Part shown: positions 25,131-35,316 of the stretch, piece after piece | How positions within the stretch are numbered: position 1 is the stretch's first letter | How the letters are laid out: each line of letters opens with the position of its first letter | NCBI GenBank assembly: GCA_017416145.1 | Contig: JAFQDD010000015.1 | Span: 1 to 64,000, forward strand | DNA length: 64,000 nucleotides | Source: Spirochaetaceae bacterium | GTDB lineage: Bacteria > Spirochaetota > Spirochaetia > Treponematales > Treponemataceae | Reading direction: 5' to 3' | Notes under the pieces: generated by a model | Told to the model about the DNA's origin: nothing | What the model saw: the letters and a program-made list of their open reading frames with translations, nothing else | Database searches by the model: none | Made by a program: the position numbers and the translations under genes

Positions 25131-25508
25131 TTACCTCTCTACATCATAATCCATATTTTTCTTTGTTTCTTGTTTCACTTCTCTAAAAGGGCGTATTTCT
25201 GCGTGTTCGGCAATAACACGAACCTTAGAATGAAATTTCCCTTCTTGGTCCTGCCAACGTTCTTGGTTAAGGCGACCAACAATACGGATGCCTTGTCCTT
25301 TTTTTGTTTGTGATAAGACTTCGGCAAGTTTTCCGTGCCCTTGAATATCAAAAAAAGATACTTCATTGATTTCTTCGCCGTTGCTGTTTTTGTGAAAACG
25401 ATTTACAGCAATTGGAAGATTACAAACCTCCATTCCAGATGGGTTTTTTGTTAATTCTGGTTCTTGGGCCAGATTCCCTTCAATAATAATACTGTTTAAT
25501 TGGGTCAT
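25131..25508 (-). CDS. ssb: Single-stranded DNA-binding protein (SSB 3); C-terminus VER
   Basis: 125 residues with the SSB fold (NSIIIEGNLAQEPEL…CNLPIAVNRFHK…VSFFDIQGHGKLAE…GQGIRIVGRLNQERWQDQEGK). Instead of an acidic SSB tail it ends KKNMDYDVER, the (I/V)ER ending shared with the polyvalent protein and others. It is the last gene of the traG-trb operon, so it may coat or accompany the transferred strand. SD AAGGAGTAT. Confidence 0.88.
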   Translation of the reverse strand: MTQLNSIIIEGNLAQEPELTKNPSGMEVCNLPIAVNRFHKNSNGEEINEVSFFDIQGHGKLAEVLSQTKKGQGIRIVGRLNQERWQDQEGKFHSKVRVIAEHAEIRPFREVKQETKKNMDYDVER

Positions 25509-25540
25509 AAAAAATACTCCTTAAAGTTTAAGTTTCCTTT

Positions 25541-27466
25541 TTAATTCATTCTTTCATTATTAGTTAATTTATCAGGAAGACTTGTGTCTTTCTTTTGGGC
25601 TTGCTGTTTTTGTTCAGCTTTTTCCATCATTTCAAGAGCGATATTATTTCCAATATTAGCTCCTTGTTCACGTTTTTCTGAATAGAACTCTCCTCGAGTC
25701 ATATTTACATTGCTCTGAGTTTTTGGATCAAATTTTGTAGCAGTTTGGAAATTTGGATTAGAAGTATTGTTAAGAGTTCTTGATTCTCCATTTTGCAAAC
25801 TTCTATCTGTATTTTGTCCACTTCTCTGGTGAGCTTGTGTACCCGAACTTCCTCCAGAACCTCCTGCAGTTCCTTTTTTACCACCGTGTAAGAAGTTATT
25901 ACCTGTATTTTTAAACTTGTCTTTTAAATCTCCAGAGGCTGCAGCAAACATTCCTTTTACAGCAGCACTTCTTTGTTGTCCTGTTGTACCACCTAGTTCT
26001 TTTACAGCATTACTTGCAGTTCTTCCTGCAGATGCCATTTTTGAAATACTTCCGTGAGCATTTACAGCACTTTGTGCAGTTTTTCTTACACCTTCTTTTC
26101 CAGCTGAACCGACTTTTTTTGCAATTCTTCCAGCTCCAACAGCAGTTGCTGCAACAGAACCTGCCATTTGAACAAATTCACCCATACTTAATTGTGGATG
26201 GCCAGTTAAAAGCGTCATTGCAATTTTTGGTCCATTTGAAGATAAAATAAATGCAATAAAACAGAAGAATATTTGTCCGGCAAAAGTAACCCAATTCATT
26301 GAAGAATTATCTGCCATGACTTGAATTGTATTTACAAGAATTTCATTAAAAATAAAAAAAACAATGATATTCATTGTTATCATTTTAATTAAGAAACCTG
26401 TAAACACTGGAACAAGTTTTTTGGGCATTTCTTTAGTTCCGTCAAACAATATGAATGGAATAAAAAACGCTCCGATTCCAGTAACAATTATGAATTCAAG
26501 AATACACATCAAATATTGAATATCTGAAAAAATGATACATATGATTAACGCAGCACAGCAAATCAAAGTCATAATCATTGATGGGACATGAGCTAAGGTT
26601 GCTGTAAATTTTGTAAAGCCTTTTTTAATAAAATTAATGTCGTCTTCTTCAATTTCATCCAAGTCAGCCGTCAAAACTAGTTGGTTTTTATCCCATAAAA
26701 TTTGACTTGATAATGTCGCAACCCGCAATAATGAAGCTGGAGAAATGTAGTGAGTTTCATTTCCATTTGCATCCTTTAACCAAATATCCAAATCGATATA
26801 AGAATTAGTGAGTTTATCTCCATCTGTTCCATCAAGATTTTTTTCAACTAGAACATTTTTTATCGCTGTTAAAGTTTTTGCACCAAAGACACTTTGTCCA
26901 GAATCTCTTTGTCTATATTCATCAACGATTGCTTGTGCTTCCTTTTTTTGAGCTTTTGAATTAAATCTTCCGTTTCCAATAGATTCACTTACAGAATCAA
27001 TATACTCTTTGTAAGTTTGATTTCCTGCACTTTGAATAGAAGGAAGTTCCAAGTTAGCAAAATTAGATTGAAGTGTTGTTGATAAATCATTTTTCCATTG
27101 TTGTTCAGTTGCTAAATCTTTTTCGACACTGTTCTTCATGTTTGTTAATGCTGTGATAACCGTTTGCTTTCCATTTCCAGCAGAAACACCAATTCTGTTA
27201 CCTAGATAAGCAATTCCAGAAGTAACAGGAACATATAGATTCATTAATAGTATAAATAAAATCCATTTATAAAATGTATCCCACCAAAAATCTCTAACAG
27301 TAAAGCGACTATTAGCAAGTTTAAAAGCAGACCATGCTAATCCTATTACTCCAAAGAATTGGGCATAGTGGACTGCCCAACCAAAGAAGGAATATAAAAC
27401 ACCAGAGAAATAGTCTATTGCATCTATGACAGGAATATCTATCCAACTACTTGCATTTGTATTCAT
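25541..27466 (-). CDS. trbL: T4SS inner-membrane channel protein TrbL/VirB6
   Basis: 641 residues. A short N-terminal part, several membrane helices (about 15-75, then 290-425: MIMTLICCAALIICIIF, FIIVTGIGAFFIPFILF) and a long Gly/Ser/Gln-rich polar C-terminus (about 440-641). This is the TrbL/VirB6 layout: a polytopic component that contacts the substrate and helps it cross the inner membrane. It follows trbJ by 13 bp. Sequence is divergent, so the call rests on topology and gene order. Confidence 0.82.
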   Translation of the reverse strand: MNTNASSWIDIPVIDAIDYFSGVLYSFFGWAVHYAQFFGVIGLAWSAFKLANSRFTVRDFWWDTFYKWILFILLMNLYVPVTSGIAYLGNRIGVSAGNGKQTVITALTNMKNSVEKDLATEQQWKNDLSTTLQSNFANLELPSIQSAGNQTYKEYIDSVSESIGNGRFNSKAQKKEAQAIVDEYRQRDSGQSVFGAKTLTAIKNVLVEKNLDGTDGDKLTNSYIDLDIWLKDANGNETHYISPASLLRVATLSSQILWDKNQLVLTADLDEIEEDDINFIKKGFTKFTATLAHVPSMIMTLICCAALIICIIFSDIQYLMCILEFIIVTGIGAFFIPFILFDGTKEMPKKLVPVFTGFLIKMITMNIIVFFIFNEILVNTIQVMADNSSMNWVTFAGQIFFCFIAFILSSNGPKIAMTLLTGHPQLSMGEFVQMAGSVAATAVGAGRIAKKVGSAGKEGVRKTAQSAVNAHGSISKMASAGRTASNAVKELGGTTGQQRSAAVKGMFAAASGDLKDKFKNTGNNFLHGGKKGTAGGSGGSSGTQAHQRSGQNTDRSLQNGESRTLNNTSNPNFQTATKFDPKTQSNVNMTRGEFYSEKREQGANIGNNIALEMMEKAEQKQQAQKKDTSLPDKLTNNERMN

Positions 27467-27479
27467 AAATTAAAATCTC

Positions 27480-28400
27480 CTATTTCTTAAAGTAATTAGG
27501 AACTCGACTTTCTACGACTTCAAGTTGTTTTTGTGCTGCTTCTAATTCATCTGCTTCTGCTTGTTTTTCATTTTCCTCTGCAATCATTTTATTAGCCACA
27601 GCGGCCGCCATATCTTCCACAGATTCTGTAAGTTCACTTGTTTTATCTACTAACTCACTTGAAAGATATAGTTGAGCTTCATTTGCTGCACCTTGTGTTA
27701 TATTCCCTTCTGAATCACGGCTTTCTGTTGCTGCTTTTACAATGTTATTTTTTCGCAAAGTGTCTTCTTCTCGTTTCATATTACGAGCTTCCTCATTTAC
27801 TTTTGCCATCAGTTTTGAAGCACCATCTTTTACTTGTGCTATTGATTGTTGAACAAAGATATAGTTTCTTGGACTTATGCCGTATTTAATCCAAATACTT
27901 CTTTTCTGGTCTGCATCCAATCCTTCAACAATTCCAGTAACAGCCATTTTCATATTGTCTGTCATATAATTAGTTGTATCTTTACAGGCTGCAAAAAAGT
28001 TATGTTCAGCACCATTCATTCCACATAAATCAGCAAGGGAATAAGAACCATACCCACAATTAATTGATGGCTTTGTCATTAAGTCTTTAATATTTCTTGC
28101 AGAGTTCAGAAGTCTATTAACACGTTTATTGGCATCCTTAATGTCATCTCGAATATCAAAGTCACCATCAAATCTAATATTTTCCCAATCGATACCTTTA
28201 GCACGTTCAATATTTTGTTGAATCATGTTGTATTGATTTTCAATTTGAGTGATTGTATTCATAACCATCTCATACTGACTATAAAGCTGGTCTATTGCAG
28301 CAAGCCATCCTGAAATATCAAAAACAGGATATCCCGTAGCATTTACATTCGATACTGCAAGGATTAGTGCAATTATTACTGTAAAAATTCTTTTTCTCAT
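27480..28400 (-). CDS. trbJ: T4SS protein TrbJ/VirB5
   Basis: About 306 residues from ATG 28400 (SD GGAGA; a start four codons earlier is possible). Signal peptide (MRKRIFTVIIALILAVSNVNA), then helical YPVFDISGWLAAIDQLYSQYEMVMNTITQIENQYNMI, typical of TrbJ/VirB5 pilus-tip or periplasmic proteins that join the pilus and adhesion. The C-terminus is a coiled coil (about 245-300). Placed between trbE and trbL as in IncP-type trb operons. Confidence 0.8.
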   Translation of the reverse strand: MRKRIFTVIIALILAVSNVNATGYPVFDISGWLAAIDQLYSQYEMVMNTITQIENQYNMIQQNIERAKGIDWENIRFDGDFDIRDDIKDANKRVNRLLNSARNIKDLMTKPSINCGYGSYSLADLCGMNGAEHNFFAACKDTTNYMTDNMKMAVTGIVEGLDADQKRSIWIKYGISPRNYIFVQQSIAQVKDGASKLMAKVNEEARNMKREEDTLRKNNIVKAATESRDSEGNITQGAANEAQLYLSSELVDKTSELTESVEDMAAAVANKMIAEENEKQAEADELEAAQKQLEVVESRVPNYFKK

Positions 28401-28414
28401 TAGTATCTCCATTT

Positions 28415-30985
28415 TTATGCTGTTAGCATTTTTTTATATTTTGCAAACTCGAGATTTCTAACATCCCGACCAATGTTTAGCATTTTATTTTTTGTAGCTT
28501 CCAATATTTCAAATGCCAATGGCTCTGTTGTATTTCTTCCATTTTCTTTTTCAACTTTATCAAGTATTTCATGGTCAGAACTGATTAACGCCAATTGGAA
28601 TGGATCCAAATCAAGAGTAAACATTCTGCATCCGTTAGGATTTTTGAAGTAATAATCCATTTTCATTCGAGCATTACTTAATGAAATAATTTCGCTATCT
28701 GTAAGTCCAAAGTATCTATAACTTTCCAAAAGTCCGGGTGTATAAGCTGATTCATCTGCTAAGTAAATCTTTGTTAAACATTGTTGGGCGATAGTATCGC
28801 TTAACGAACTTTTAGCAGCTGCAGCAACTTCTTGAGTAGCAAATATACAAAATACTTTTTTCTTTCTTAATGTTCTTAACCATTCTTGAAGGAAGTTTGC
28901 AAAAATCGGATGTTGCAAATATAACCAAGCTTCATCTAAGAAAAGGAAAGTAAGAGGTTGTTTTTCTCCAGTAGGAACATTCCAAAGTTTTTCCAAATAT
29001 CTAAAAATATACATAAGAGCTGGAGCAACGGCTTTTTCTGATAATCTCATAAGGCTGCCCATCTCGATTGTTATAAGTTTTGATAATGGTAAGTTTGTTT
29101 CATCAGCATCGAAAATTGAACCGAATTGTCCACCTGAACAGTAAGGATCAAGTCCAATACGTAGCGTATTATCCCCAGTTTTAGGGTCTGAATAGGTTGC
29201 GTACTGTTGGAAAGTTGTAAGAGTTCTCATTCGTGGTTCTTTTAATGAAATAAGGCGAAGAGTTTCAGAAATTACTTTGCTCATTTGTGGAGTAATTTCT
29301 ATATTTTGTTGACTCAATAAACCTTCAATGAATTGTTGACACCACATAAGACTTTCTGAATATTCACTTTCTGAAACTTCATTTGGAGTTTTTAGTTCCG
29401 ACAATGGTTGAAAAGATACCTCATCTTTTCCTGGTTCTATGTATATTCCACCAGCTCCAACCATAAATGCTCTACTTGAAAGTTGTTTATCAATACAAAC
29501 AATATTTGCGTCTTTGTATTTTGTAGCACTTGCCATAAGTAATGCTAAAAGAGTTGATTTACCAGCACCTGTAGGTCCAAATACAAAAGTATGTCCAACA
29601 TCGCGAACATTTAAGTTTAAGAAAAATGGAGTTCCGTATGAAGTTGAACAAGTACATAATGGAACAGATGAACCACAAGTTTCTGCAGTAAAGTCGTTAA
29701 AAAGCATACCTTGCCAAGCAGAACTCAAAGGAATTATGTTTGCAAAATTCTTTGTTGAAATAAGAGGGCGTCTTATATTTGCATAAACATTTCCTGGCAT
29801 CATTCCAAGCCATGCCTGACAGTTATTAAATGTTTCTTCTTTTACAGTAAAACCACAAGAACGAACAACTTGTTGAAGTTTTCGTGCTTTCTCTTTTGCA
29901 AGTTCTAGTTTTTTATCCCAAACCATAAGATTACTTGTGTAGTAACCTAAAACATATTCACCTAGAGCAATGTCTCCTTCAATATCTGCAGCTTGAGCTT
30001 CCATTTCTACAGCACTTTTCTTTTCCTTGTCGATTTCAACATTCATTGCCAATTCTGCAAAGATAGTTTTTCCTGATTTTCTTGCAGAGTAAAATCTGTT
30101 TTGATATTTTTCTGCTTCTTTGGAAGATAGTTCCTTTGAAAGAGGTAGGAATCTTGTTGTCCATCTGAACTCTGTCATTGTACGATTCAATTGATCAAAA
30201 ATCGCAGGATAAGTTCTGTTTGGAAAATCCATAATGCCCATAATTGGTACATAATATTCTCCAATTTTTAATGGTTGAGAATTTCTAACATCCATATCAC
30301 AAATGTAGTTATCAAGAAAAAAGAAGGTGTCTTCTGGATATACTAAATCTTGCTTATGTAAAGACACGCTAGATTTGATATAAGAAAAAAGTTCACTGTC
30401 ATTTAGATGATGAATCCAGAGTTTTGATGCCATAGAACCCATTACTTTTTCACACTCATCTAAGAAATCCTCAATTTCTTTTTGAAGTAGTGGCAGGTTC
30501 TTTTGATTTCCAAAAAGAGATTCTTTCTTCTTCTTTTTTTTGTTTTTATAGAAAATGCCAGAAGCTTTTGAATTAATATCACTTGGAAGTTGATAAACAA
30601 AAGTAATGTAGTATTCAGTTGTAAAATGTTCTCCAAACTTATGAAAGTTTTCGGCTCTTCTTTGGTCAATTAACCAGCCAGTTAGGTTTGAGAATTCTCC
30701 TGCAGGATAATCTTTTGTTTTGTAGCGTTTAACATCAAAGAATAATGCCCATCCTTCATTTTGAGCTAATGTCATACAACTTCTATTAAATAAAGATGCC
30801 ATACTAGCAACTTCTGGAGCAGAAGAAGATTCCAAGTCAGGATATTCAACTTGATAAGTTGTCATTAAGGCACCGTTTTTTAAGAAACAAACCCCAGGTG
30901 TCATAATAAAAGAGTAGGGTGTAACATATTTTAGCTGGTTTTCAGCTTCTTTGAATTTCAATAAATCTAAAAAAGGTATTTTCAT
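28415..30985 (-). CDS. trbE: T4SS ATPase TrbE/VirB4
   Basis: About 856 residues from ATG 30985, which overlaps the trbD stop (ATGA). VirB4 family ATPase: Walker A FGPTGAGKSTLLALL near residue 472 and Walker B LTFLFLDEAWLYL, with the family's N-terminal domain. It powers pilus biogenesis and substrate transfer at the inner membrane. Length fits VirB4 (about 800-860). It contains NFANIIPLSSAW, typical of the CagE/TrbE branch. Confidence 0.94.
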   Translation of the reverse strand: MKIPFLDLLKFKEAENQLKYVTPYSFIMTPGVCFLKNGALMTTYQVEYPDLESSSAPEVASMASLFNRSCMTLAQNEGWALFFDVKRYKTKDYPAGEFSNLTGWLIDQRRAENFHKFGEHFTTEYYITFVYQLPSDINSKASGIFYKNKKKKKKESLFGNQKNLPLLQKEIEDFLDECEKVMGSMASKLWIHHLNDSELFSYIKSSVSLHKQDLVYPEDTFFFLDNYICDMDVRNSQPLKIGEYYVPIMGIMDFPNRTYPAIFDQLNRTMTEFRWTTRFLPLSKELSSKEAEKYQNRFYSARKSGKTIFAELAMNVEIDKEKKSAVEMEAQAADIEGDIALGEYVLGYYTSNLMVWDKKLELAKEKARKLQQVVRSCGFTVKEETFNNCQAWLGMMPGNVYANIRRPLISTKNFANIIPLSSAWQGMLFNDFTAETCGSSVPLCTCSTSYGTPFFLNLNVRDVGHTFVFGPTGAGKSTLLALLMASATKYKDANIVCIDKQLSSRAFMVGAGGIYIEPGKDEVSFQPLSELKTPNEVSESEYSESLMWCQQFIEGLLSQQNIEITPQMSKVISETLRLISLKEPRMRTLTTFQQYATYSDPKTGDNTLRIGLDPYCSGGQFGSIFDADETNLPLSKLITIEMGSLMRLSEKAVAPALMYIFRYLEKLWNVPTGEKQPLTFLFLDEAWLYLQHPIFANFLQEWLRTLRKKKVFCIFATQEVAAAAKSSLSDTIAQQCLTKIYLADESAYTPGLLESYRYFGLTDSEIISLSNARMKMDYYFKNPNGCRMFTLDLDPFQLALISSDHEILDKVEKENGRNTTEPLAFEILEATKNKMLNIGRDVRNLEFAKYKKMLTA

Positions 30986-31245
30986 GATGCTCTCCAAATA
31001 TTAGGTAACATTAATCGCTCAAATAAAATTGTCAGAGCGTATGGGTCATTTTTACAAATCATCTTTGCACCTACATAAAGGAAAATTCCGATTACACAGC
31101 ACCAAATACTTACTAAGTTCATAAGAACGATTGTCAGAACCAAAATCAGAATGGCTGGTGTTATTCCAATACCAAGTAACTGATTTGGTTCTAGTAATAC
31201 TTTGTGTACTGGAGTGGAATAGTCATAAAGTGAGTAATTTTCCAT
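30982..31245 (-). CDS. trbD: T4SS protein TrbD/VirB3
   Basis: 87 residues with the VirB3 pattern: polar N-terminus (VHKVLLEPNQLLGIG) and two close membrane helices (ITPAILILVLTIVLMNLVSIW and CCVIGIFLYVGAKMI), then ND…LFERL. VirB3 cooperates with VirB4; the two overlap here by 4 bp. Confidence 0.88.
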   Translation of the reverse strand: MENYSLYDYSTPVHKVLLEPNQLLGIGITPAILILVLTIVLMNLVSIWCCVIGIFLYVGAKMICKNDPYALTILFERLMLPNIWRAS

Positions 31246-31260
31246 ATTCCACCCCTTGTG

Positions 31261-31674
31261 TTACACGCAGCTAGTGATAGTATTTGTGATTGACTGTTGA
31301 ATTTGAGGAAGCATTGCTACTTCAAAACTCAAATCTTTGAGGAAGTATGAACAAATACTTGATGCTGAAAGAAGAACGATTGTACCAATAATCCATGGGG
31401 CAAACTTTTTAAGCATCTGACCACCGCCACCTTGCTGACCTGCAACAACCATACCAATTGCTTCAACAATCAAAGCAACAAGAAGAACAGCTTTTACCCA
31501 ACTAGATTGGAAAAGTTCCAAGATTTTATCTGCCCAGTTATCAAGTTCCACAATAGAATCACCGCCACCAGCAGCAAAAGTTGGAAGGGCAAATGCACAC
31601 ATAATTAAAGCGAACACCAAAAATCGCTTATTCGAAAATGTCTTTTTAAGATTAGTAAAAAGTTTAGACTTCAT
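31261..31674 (-). CDS. trbC: T4SS pilin TrbC/VirB2
   Basis: 137 residues: signal segment (RFLVFALIMCAFALPTFA) followed by two hydrophobic helices (WVKAVLLVALIVEAIGMVVAG, FAPWIIGTIVLLSASSICSYFL) flanking a Gly-rich loop (GQQGGGGQMLKKF), the organisation of VirB2/TrbC pilins. It sits between trbB and trbD as in trb operons. SD AGGAGTAC. Confidence 0.87.
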   Translation of the reverse strand: MKSKLFTNLKKTFSNKRFLVFALIMCAFALPTFAAGGGDSIVELDNWADKILELFQSSWVKAVLLVALIVEAIGMVVAGQQGGGGQMLKKFAPWIIGTIVLLSASSICSYFLKDLSFEVAMLPQIQQSITNTITSCV

Positions 31675-31725
31675 TTTGTACTCCTATCTTATGTCTAAAA
31701 ATTTGAAGTCCTCTTTTTTCATTCT

Positions 31726-32655
31726 TTACATAGTTTTTGTTTCTAAGATTTCATCTACAATCGGTCCCTTTTTAGAGGGTTTTAAGTGAACAAGTAATTG
31801 AACACTTTGAGAAATATCTGGAAGTTCTCCAGGAATCACTTCACGAAGTAAGTCTTTAATTCGATTAATCATCGTTTTACAACTATCTGCATGGATTGTA
31901 CTTGCGTTTCCCGTATGTCCTGTATTCCACGCTTTTAGAACTTCATTTGTTACATCACCGTAACGAAGTTCTCCGAAAATAATTCTGGAGACATTGCAAC
32001 GAAGTGCGATTCCTACAGCTCGTAAAGTGTCTTTTCCTGAAGCCCAGATGGGAACTTTGTCCCTTGCATTGCATTGAATTTCTCCAGCGTCTTCAACTAT
32101 GTAAAAACGGTCTTCTGGGGTAAATTCACGCATTTTATCAATAATGGCGTTGAGTAAAGTTGTTTTACCAGAACCAGTTTCCCCACCAAGAATGATGTTA
32201 CTTCTCATTTGGATGTGTTTTATAAGAAGCTCATATTGTTCCTGTGTCATTCGTCCTTGTTCAACATAACTTTCCATAGAAAATATTTGACTGGGAGGCC
32301 TACGGATAAATAACATAGGATTTTCAGATGCTCTTGGAGGCAAAATTCCCTCTATTCGAATTTTCCATTTAGGCAGAACACCTTCTACAATGGGATTATC
32401 TGGGTCAATAGTAACTCCTAGAACGGTAGCACTTGCATAAATAATTCTTGTTATTGTGGCATTATCAAAGAAGATGCCAGTGAACTTTTTAGCAAATCCA
32501 ATACCTTCAACTATTAACTCTCCGCCAATTCCAATAGCAATATCAGTAACTTTTTTGTCCTCAATAAAAGGAATAATCAACTTCATATCGTCTTCAAGAT
32601 TGCGAAGCCATTTGTCTTGTTTTGCTTGTTGTTGAAATCCTTCAATTGATGCCAT
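31726..32655 (-). CDS. trbB: T4SS hexameric ATPase TrbB/VirB11
   Basis: 309 residues. VirB11/PilT-type ATPase: Walker A LGGETGSGKTTLLNA near 155, Asp box FYIVEDAGEIQC, Walker B IIFGELRYGDV, His box HTGNASTIHADS. It switches the channel between pilus assembly and DNA transfer. Its ATG overlaps the stop of the ribbon-helix-helix gene (TAATG), with SD AAGGAGG inside that gene. Confidence 0.94.
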   Translation of the reverse strand: MASIEGFQQQAKQDKWLRNLEDDMKLIIPFIEDKKVTDIAIGIGGELIVEGIGFAKKFTGIFFDNATITRIIYASATVLGVTIDPDNPIVEGVLPKWKIRIEGILPPRASENPMLFIRRPPSQIFSMESYVEQGRMTQEQYELLIKHIQMRSNIILGGETGSGKTTLLNAIIDKMREFTPEDRFYIVEDAGEIQCNARDKVPIWASGKDTLRAVGIALRCNVSRIIFGELRYGDVTNEVLKAWNTGHTGNASTIHADSCKTMINRIKDLLREVIPGELPDISQSVQLLVHLKPSKKGPIVDEILETKTM

Positions 32656-33107
32656 TATTTGTTACCTCCTTTGCTTAATTGGTCTGAATAAATATCCAAA
32701 ACCATAGCTTCTAACTTTCCACCATGATTTTGTTTTAAAGCCAATTCAACATCATCTAAAAACTTTAGATACTCTAAATCAGCTACTTCTTGATTTACAC
32801 TAGGTCTATTTGGTAAGACTTTGAGTAAATGTTTTGTTAGTTCTAATAAGATGACTGCTTGTAATTCAATTTTGTTTTCAAGAAACCTAACTTGTTCTTT
32901 CAAATCATTTATACTTGCATAAAGTAAATCTCTGTCATCAATACTAGAATTAAAATATGAATAAATTGCATCTCGAATTACTTGAGACATATTTCCTCTA
33001 TCTCTTCCTGATAATTCGTTTGCTTTAATTCTTACTTCTGTTTCTAAGTGAAGTGGGAGTCTGATTCTAATAACTTCTCCCATTTTTCCAAATTCATCTC
33101 TTTGCAT
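32655..33107 (-). CDS. Ribbon-helix-helix protein in the T4SS operon
   Basis: 150 residues. An N-terminal ribbon-helix-helix (EVIRIRLPLHLETEVRIKANELSG…MSQVIRDAIYSYF, about 11-54), then a coiled-coil and helical C-terminus. Possible roles are relaxosome accessory protein or repressor of the transfer operon. It lies between traG and trbB. SD GAGGAGTAC. Confidence 0.72.
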   Translation of the reverse strand: MQRDEFGKMGEVIRIRLPLHLETEVRIKANELSGRDRGNMSQVIRDAIYSYFNSSIDDRDLLYASINDLKEQVRFLENKIELQAVILLELTKHLLKVLPNRPSVNQEVADLEYLKFLDDVELALKQNHGGKLEAMVLDIYSDQLSKGGNK

Positions 33108-33129
33108 TTTTTGTACTCCTCATGTTGCG

Positions 33130-35304
33130 TTATGCGATGTCTGGAAAGACTGCAAATCTGCTATCTATTACTTTTGTTACAGAAACGGAATCGTCTTCTG
33201 TAATTTGTGGTTCTACTTTCTTTTCTTCTGTGAAATCAATTTTTCTGTTTAGAATATTTTGAATATCATCCTCAATAGAACTTCTTTTCTTCTTGGTATT
33301 ACTTGGAAGTTGATTCATTTGCTTTTTTATCCATTTCATACTAGGAACTTTCAAAAACGCTTTTGTTTTGAATCTTGGGTCTTCGTAATACACGACTTTT
33401 TTTCCTTTGTAAGGAGGCATTCCCTGATTAATGACAATTAAACGATTAAACTCTAATTTCATTAATTCGTCTGGGCTTATTAAAGAAGTACTTGTTTCTT
33501 GGCTACTTCTTGAAATGCTATTAAATCCGACCTGATATTTATTTCCACTTGCACTGATATTATCTAAAAGCACAGACCTATTTCCGATTGATTCACTGAA
33601 CAGTCGTGCATCTTTTATTGAACCAGGAGCAAAAAGAATTATGGTTTTACAGTGGTCCAGGAACGGATGATTTTCTCCATAAACATCAATAAGCTGGTTT
33701 AATGCCTGACAAACAATGAAGAACGTAACTCCATAACCACATAAAATTCCAGCGTTTTGTGCGATGTCCGGAAAAAATCCTAAAACAGGGAATTCGTCCA
33801 AAAGGAACAAACAAGGAATTTTTAGTTTTACTTCATTTGCATTTGTTTCACCTGCAGAAAATTTCTTAATCATAAAAGTGATTATCATTCTAAAAACTGG
33901 ACTGATTCGTTTTATATGATTGTATGGAACAATTAAATAAAGACTGATTCCGTTTTTGGAAGTAATAAAATCATCAACACTAAAATCAGAATAAGCAGTT
34001 GCTTGTGCCAATAAAGGATCCTGAAAAAGTGAAATCTTACTGAACACAGTAGAGTAGGTAGAAGCTCTTTCTTTTGGTGTTTGAATTTTACTTCTGTTAG
34101 CAGCTTCTACAATTAACTGATGGATTTTTTTATTTCCATGGTCAGTTTCACAAAGTTTTTTTAACATTTCTGCACCTGGACCAATAGCGTCATCTTGTTG
34201 TGGTTGCTGTGAGTTTTGATTTTCTTCTTTTACTGTACTGGAAAAGATATGTAATACATTTGCAAGATTCTTTGATTCCCATGGAATATCTTTTGCAAAT
34301 CTAACATGCATTACAACAGCAGTAAAAATATCTCTTGCAGTATTATTAAAGTATTGAGTAGCTCCATCATTTGCAGATTTTGCGTTATCTCCACCAAAGA
34401 AAATTTCACCGATTGTATCTGCCCAACTGAATGCTTCACTAGGAGAATCAGGGATTTCCCAAATTGGATTATAATGAGCAGTATTGTTATCTGGGTCTAA
34501 TGGTCTAAAAGGAATTACTCTACTAAACTTTGAACGGAAACCAGCTGTTGCAGCCCAGTTTTCTCCTTTCGGGTCAAAACAAACAATAGAACCACGACCA
34601 GAAACAACTTTCTTTTCTTTTATTTTGAAAAAAAGGATTTTTCGTTTAATCCATGTGTAAACAGGAACACCATAGCTAAGTAGTGTTGAAATAATACTAG
34701 AAACACCTTTTCCCGCCCTTGTTGGAGCAATTAAAAGAGTATTTGTTCTTCCCGAATGACAAATTAGTGGAGCAGTTTTTTTGCAGTGCAAAGTTAAAGA
34801 TGCTTTTTCAGCATCAATTTTGTAATTAACTTTTGCATTTTCTAGTTCGCCACAAATAACTCCATGCTTTTGTAAAAGTCCATATTTCTTTAAATCTTTC
34901 TTTGTTGCATATCTTGCAGTTCCGTGAATATGTTGGTTTTTCTGATGACTATTTACCAGAATAGAAGTAATGATAAACAATAAAATTGCCAACACTAAAG
35001 AAATAAAAGTTGGAGGAATAGCCTGAAAGAAATAGAAAGAATATGTTTCATTAAAGGCAAACTTAATCATTCCAATAAGGAAAATTAGAGGATTATAGAA
35101 ACGATATCCTTTTGATGTAACAAAAATAGGTTCTCCAATGACATTAGGGTCATAATTCATTAGAGGTGCAAACTTTTGAGTAGTAATTATTAAGCCTACA
35201 AAAACAAGGCAGATTGGAACCAGCCAATTTAATATAGCTAGCCAATAGATTTTATTAGAGTTATCTGGATCAACTCTTGAAAATTCTTCTTTTTCTCTTA
35301 ACAA
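33130..35304 (-). CDS. traG: T4SS coupling protein TraG/VirD4
   Basis: About 724 residues. Two N-terminal membrane helices, Walker A IAPTRAGKGVSSI near 191, Walker B CLFLLDEFPVLG, and the motif ICQALNQL; a VirD4/TraG ATPase that links relaxosome to channel. The open frame reaches 35436, but I place the start at TTG 35304: AAAGGA lies 6 bases before it and the promoter's -10 and leader motif lie upstream, inside the longer frame. First gene of the main T4SS operon. Confidence 0.92.
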   Translation of the reverse strand: MLREKEEFSRVDPDNSNKIYWLAILNWLVPICLVFVGLIITTQKFAPLMNYDPNVIGEPIFVTSKGYRFYNPLIFLIGMIKFAFNETYSFYFFQAIPPTFISLVLAILLFIITSILVNSHQKNQHIHGTARYATKKDLKKYGLLQKHGVICGELENAKVNYKIDAEKASLTLHCKKTAPLICHSGRTNTLLIAPTRAGKGVSSIISTLLSYGVPVYTWIKRKILFFKIKEKKVVSGRGSIVCFDPKGENWAATAGFRSKFSRVIPFRPLDPDNNTAHYNPIWEIPDSPSEAFSWADTIGEIFFGGDNAKSANDGATQYFNNTARDIFTAVVMHVRFAKDIPWESKNLANVLHIFSSTVKEENQNSQQPQQDDAIGPGAEMLKKLCETDHGNKKIHQLIVEAANRSKIQTPKERASTYSTVFSKISLFQDPLLAQATAYSDFSVDDFITSKNGISLYLIVPYNHIKRISPVFRMIITFMIKKFSAGETNANEVKLKIPCLFLLDEFPVLGFFPDIAQNAGILCGYGVTFFIVCQALNQLIDVYGENHPFLDHCKTIILFAPGSIKDARLFSESIGNRSVLLDNISASGNKYQVGFNSISRSSQETSTSLISPDELMKLEFNRLIVINQGMPPYKGKKVVYYEDPRFKTKAFLKVPSMKWIKKQMNQLPSNTKKKRSSIEDDIQNILNRKIDFTEEKKVEPQITEDDSVSVTKVIDSRFAVFPDIA

Positions 35305-35316
35305 ATCAAAGTCCTT

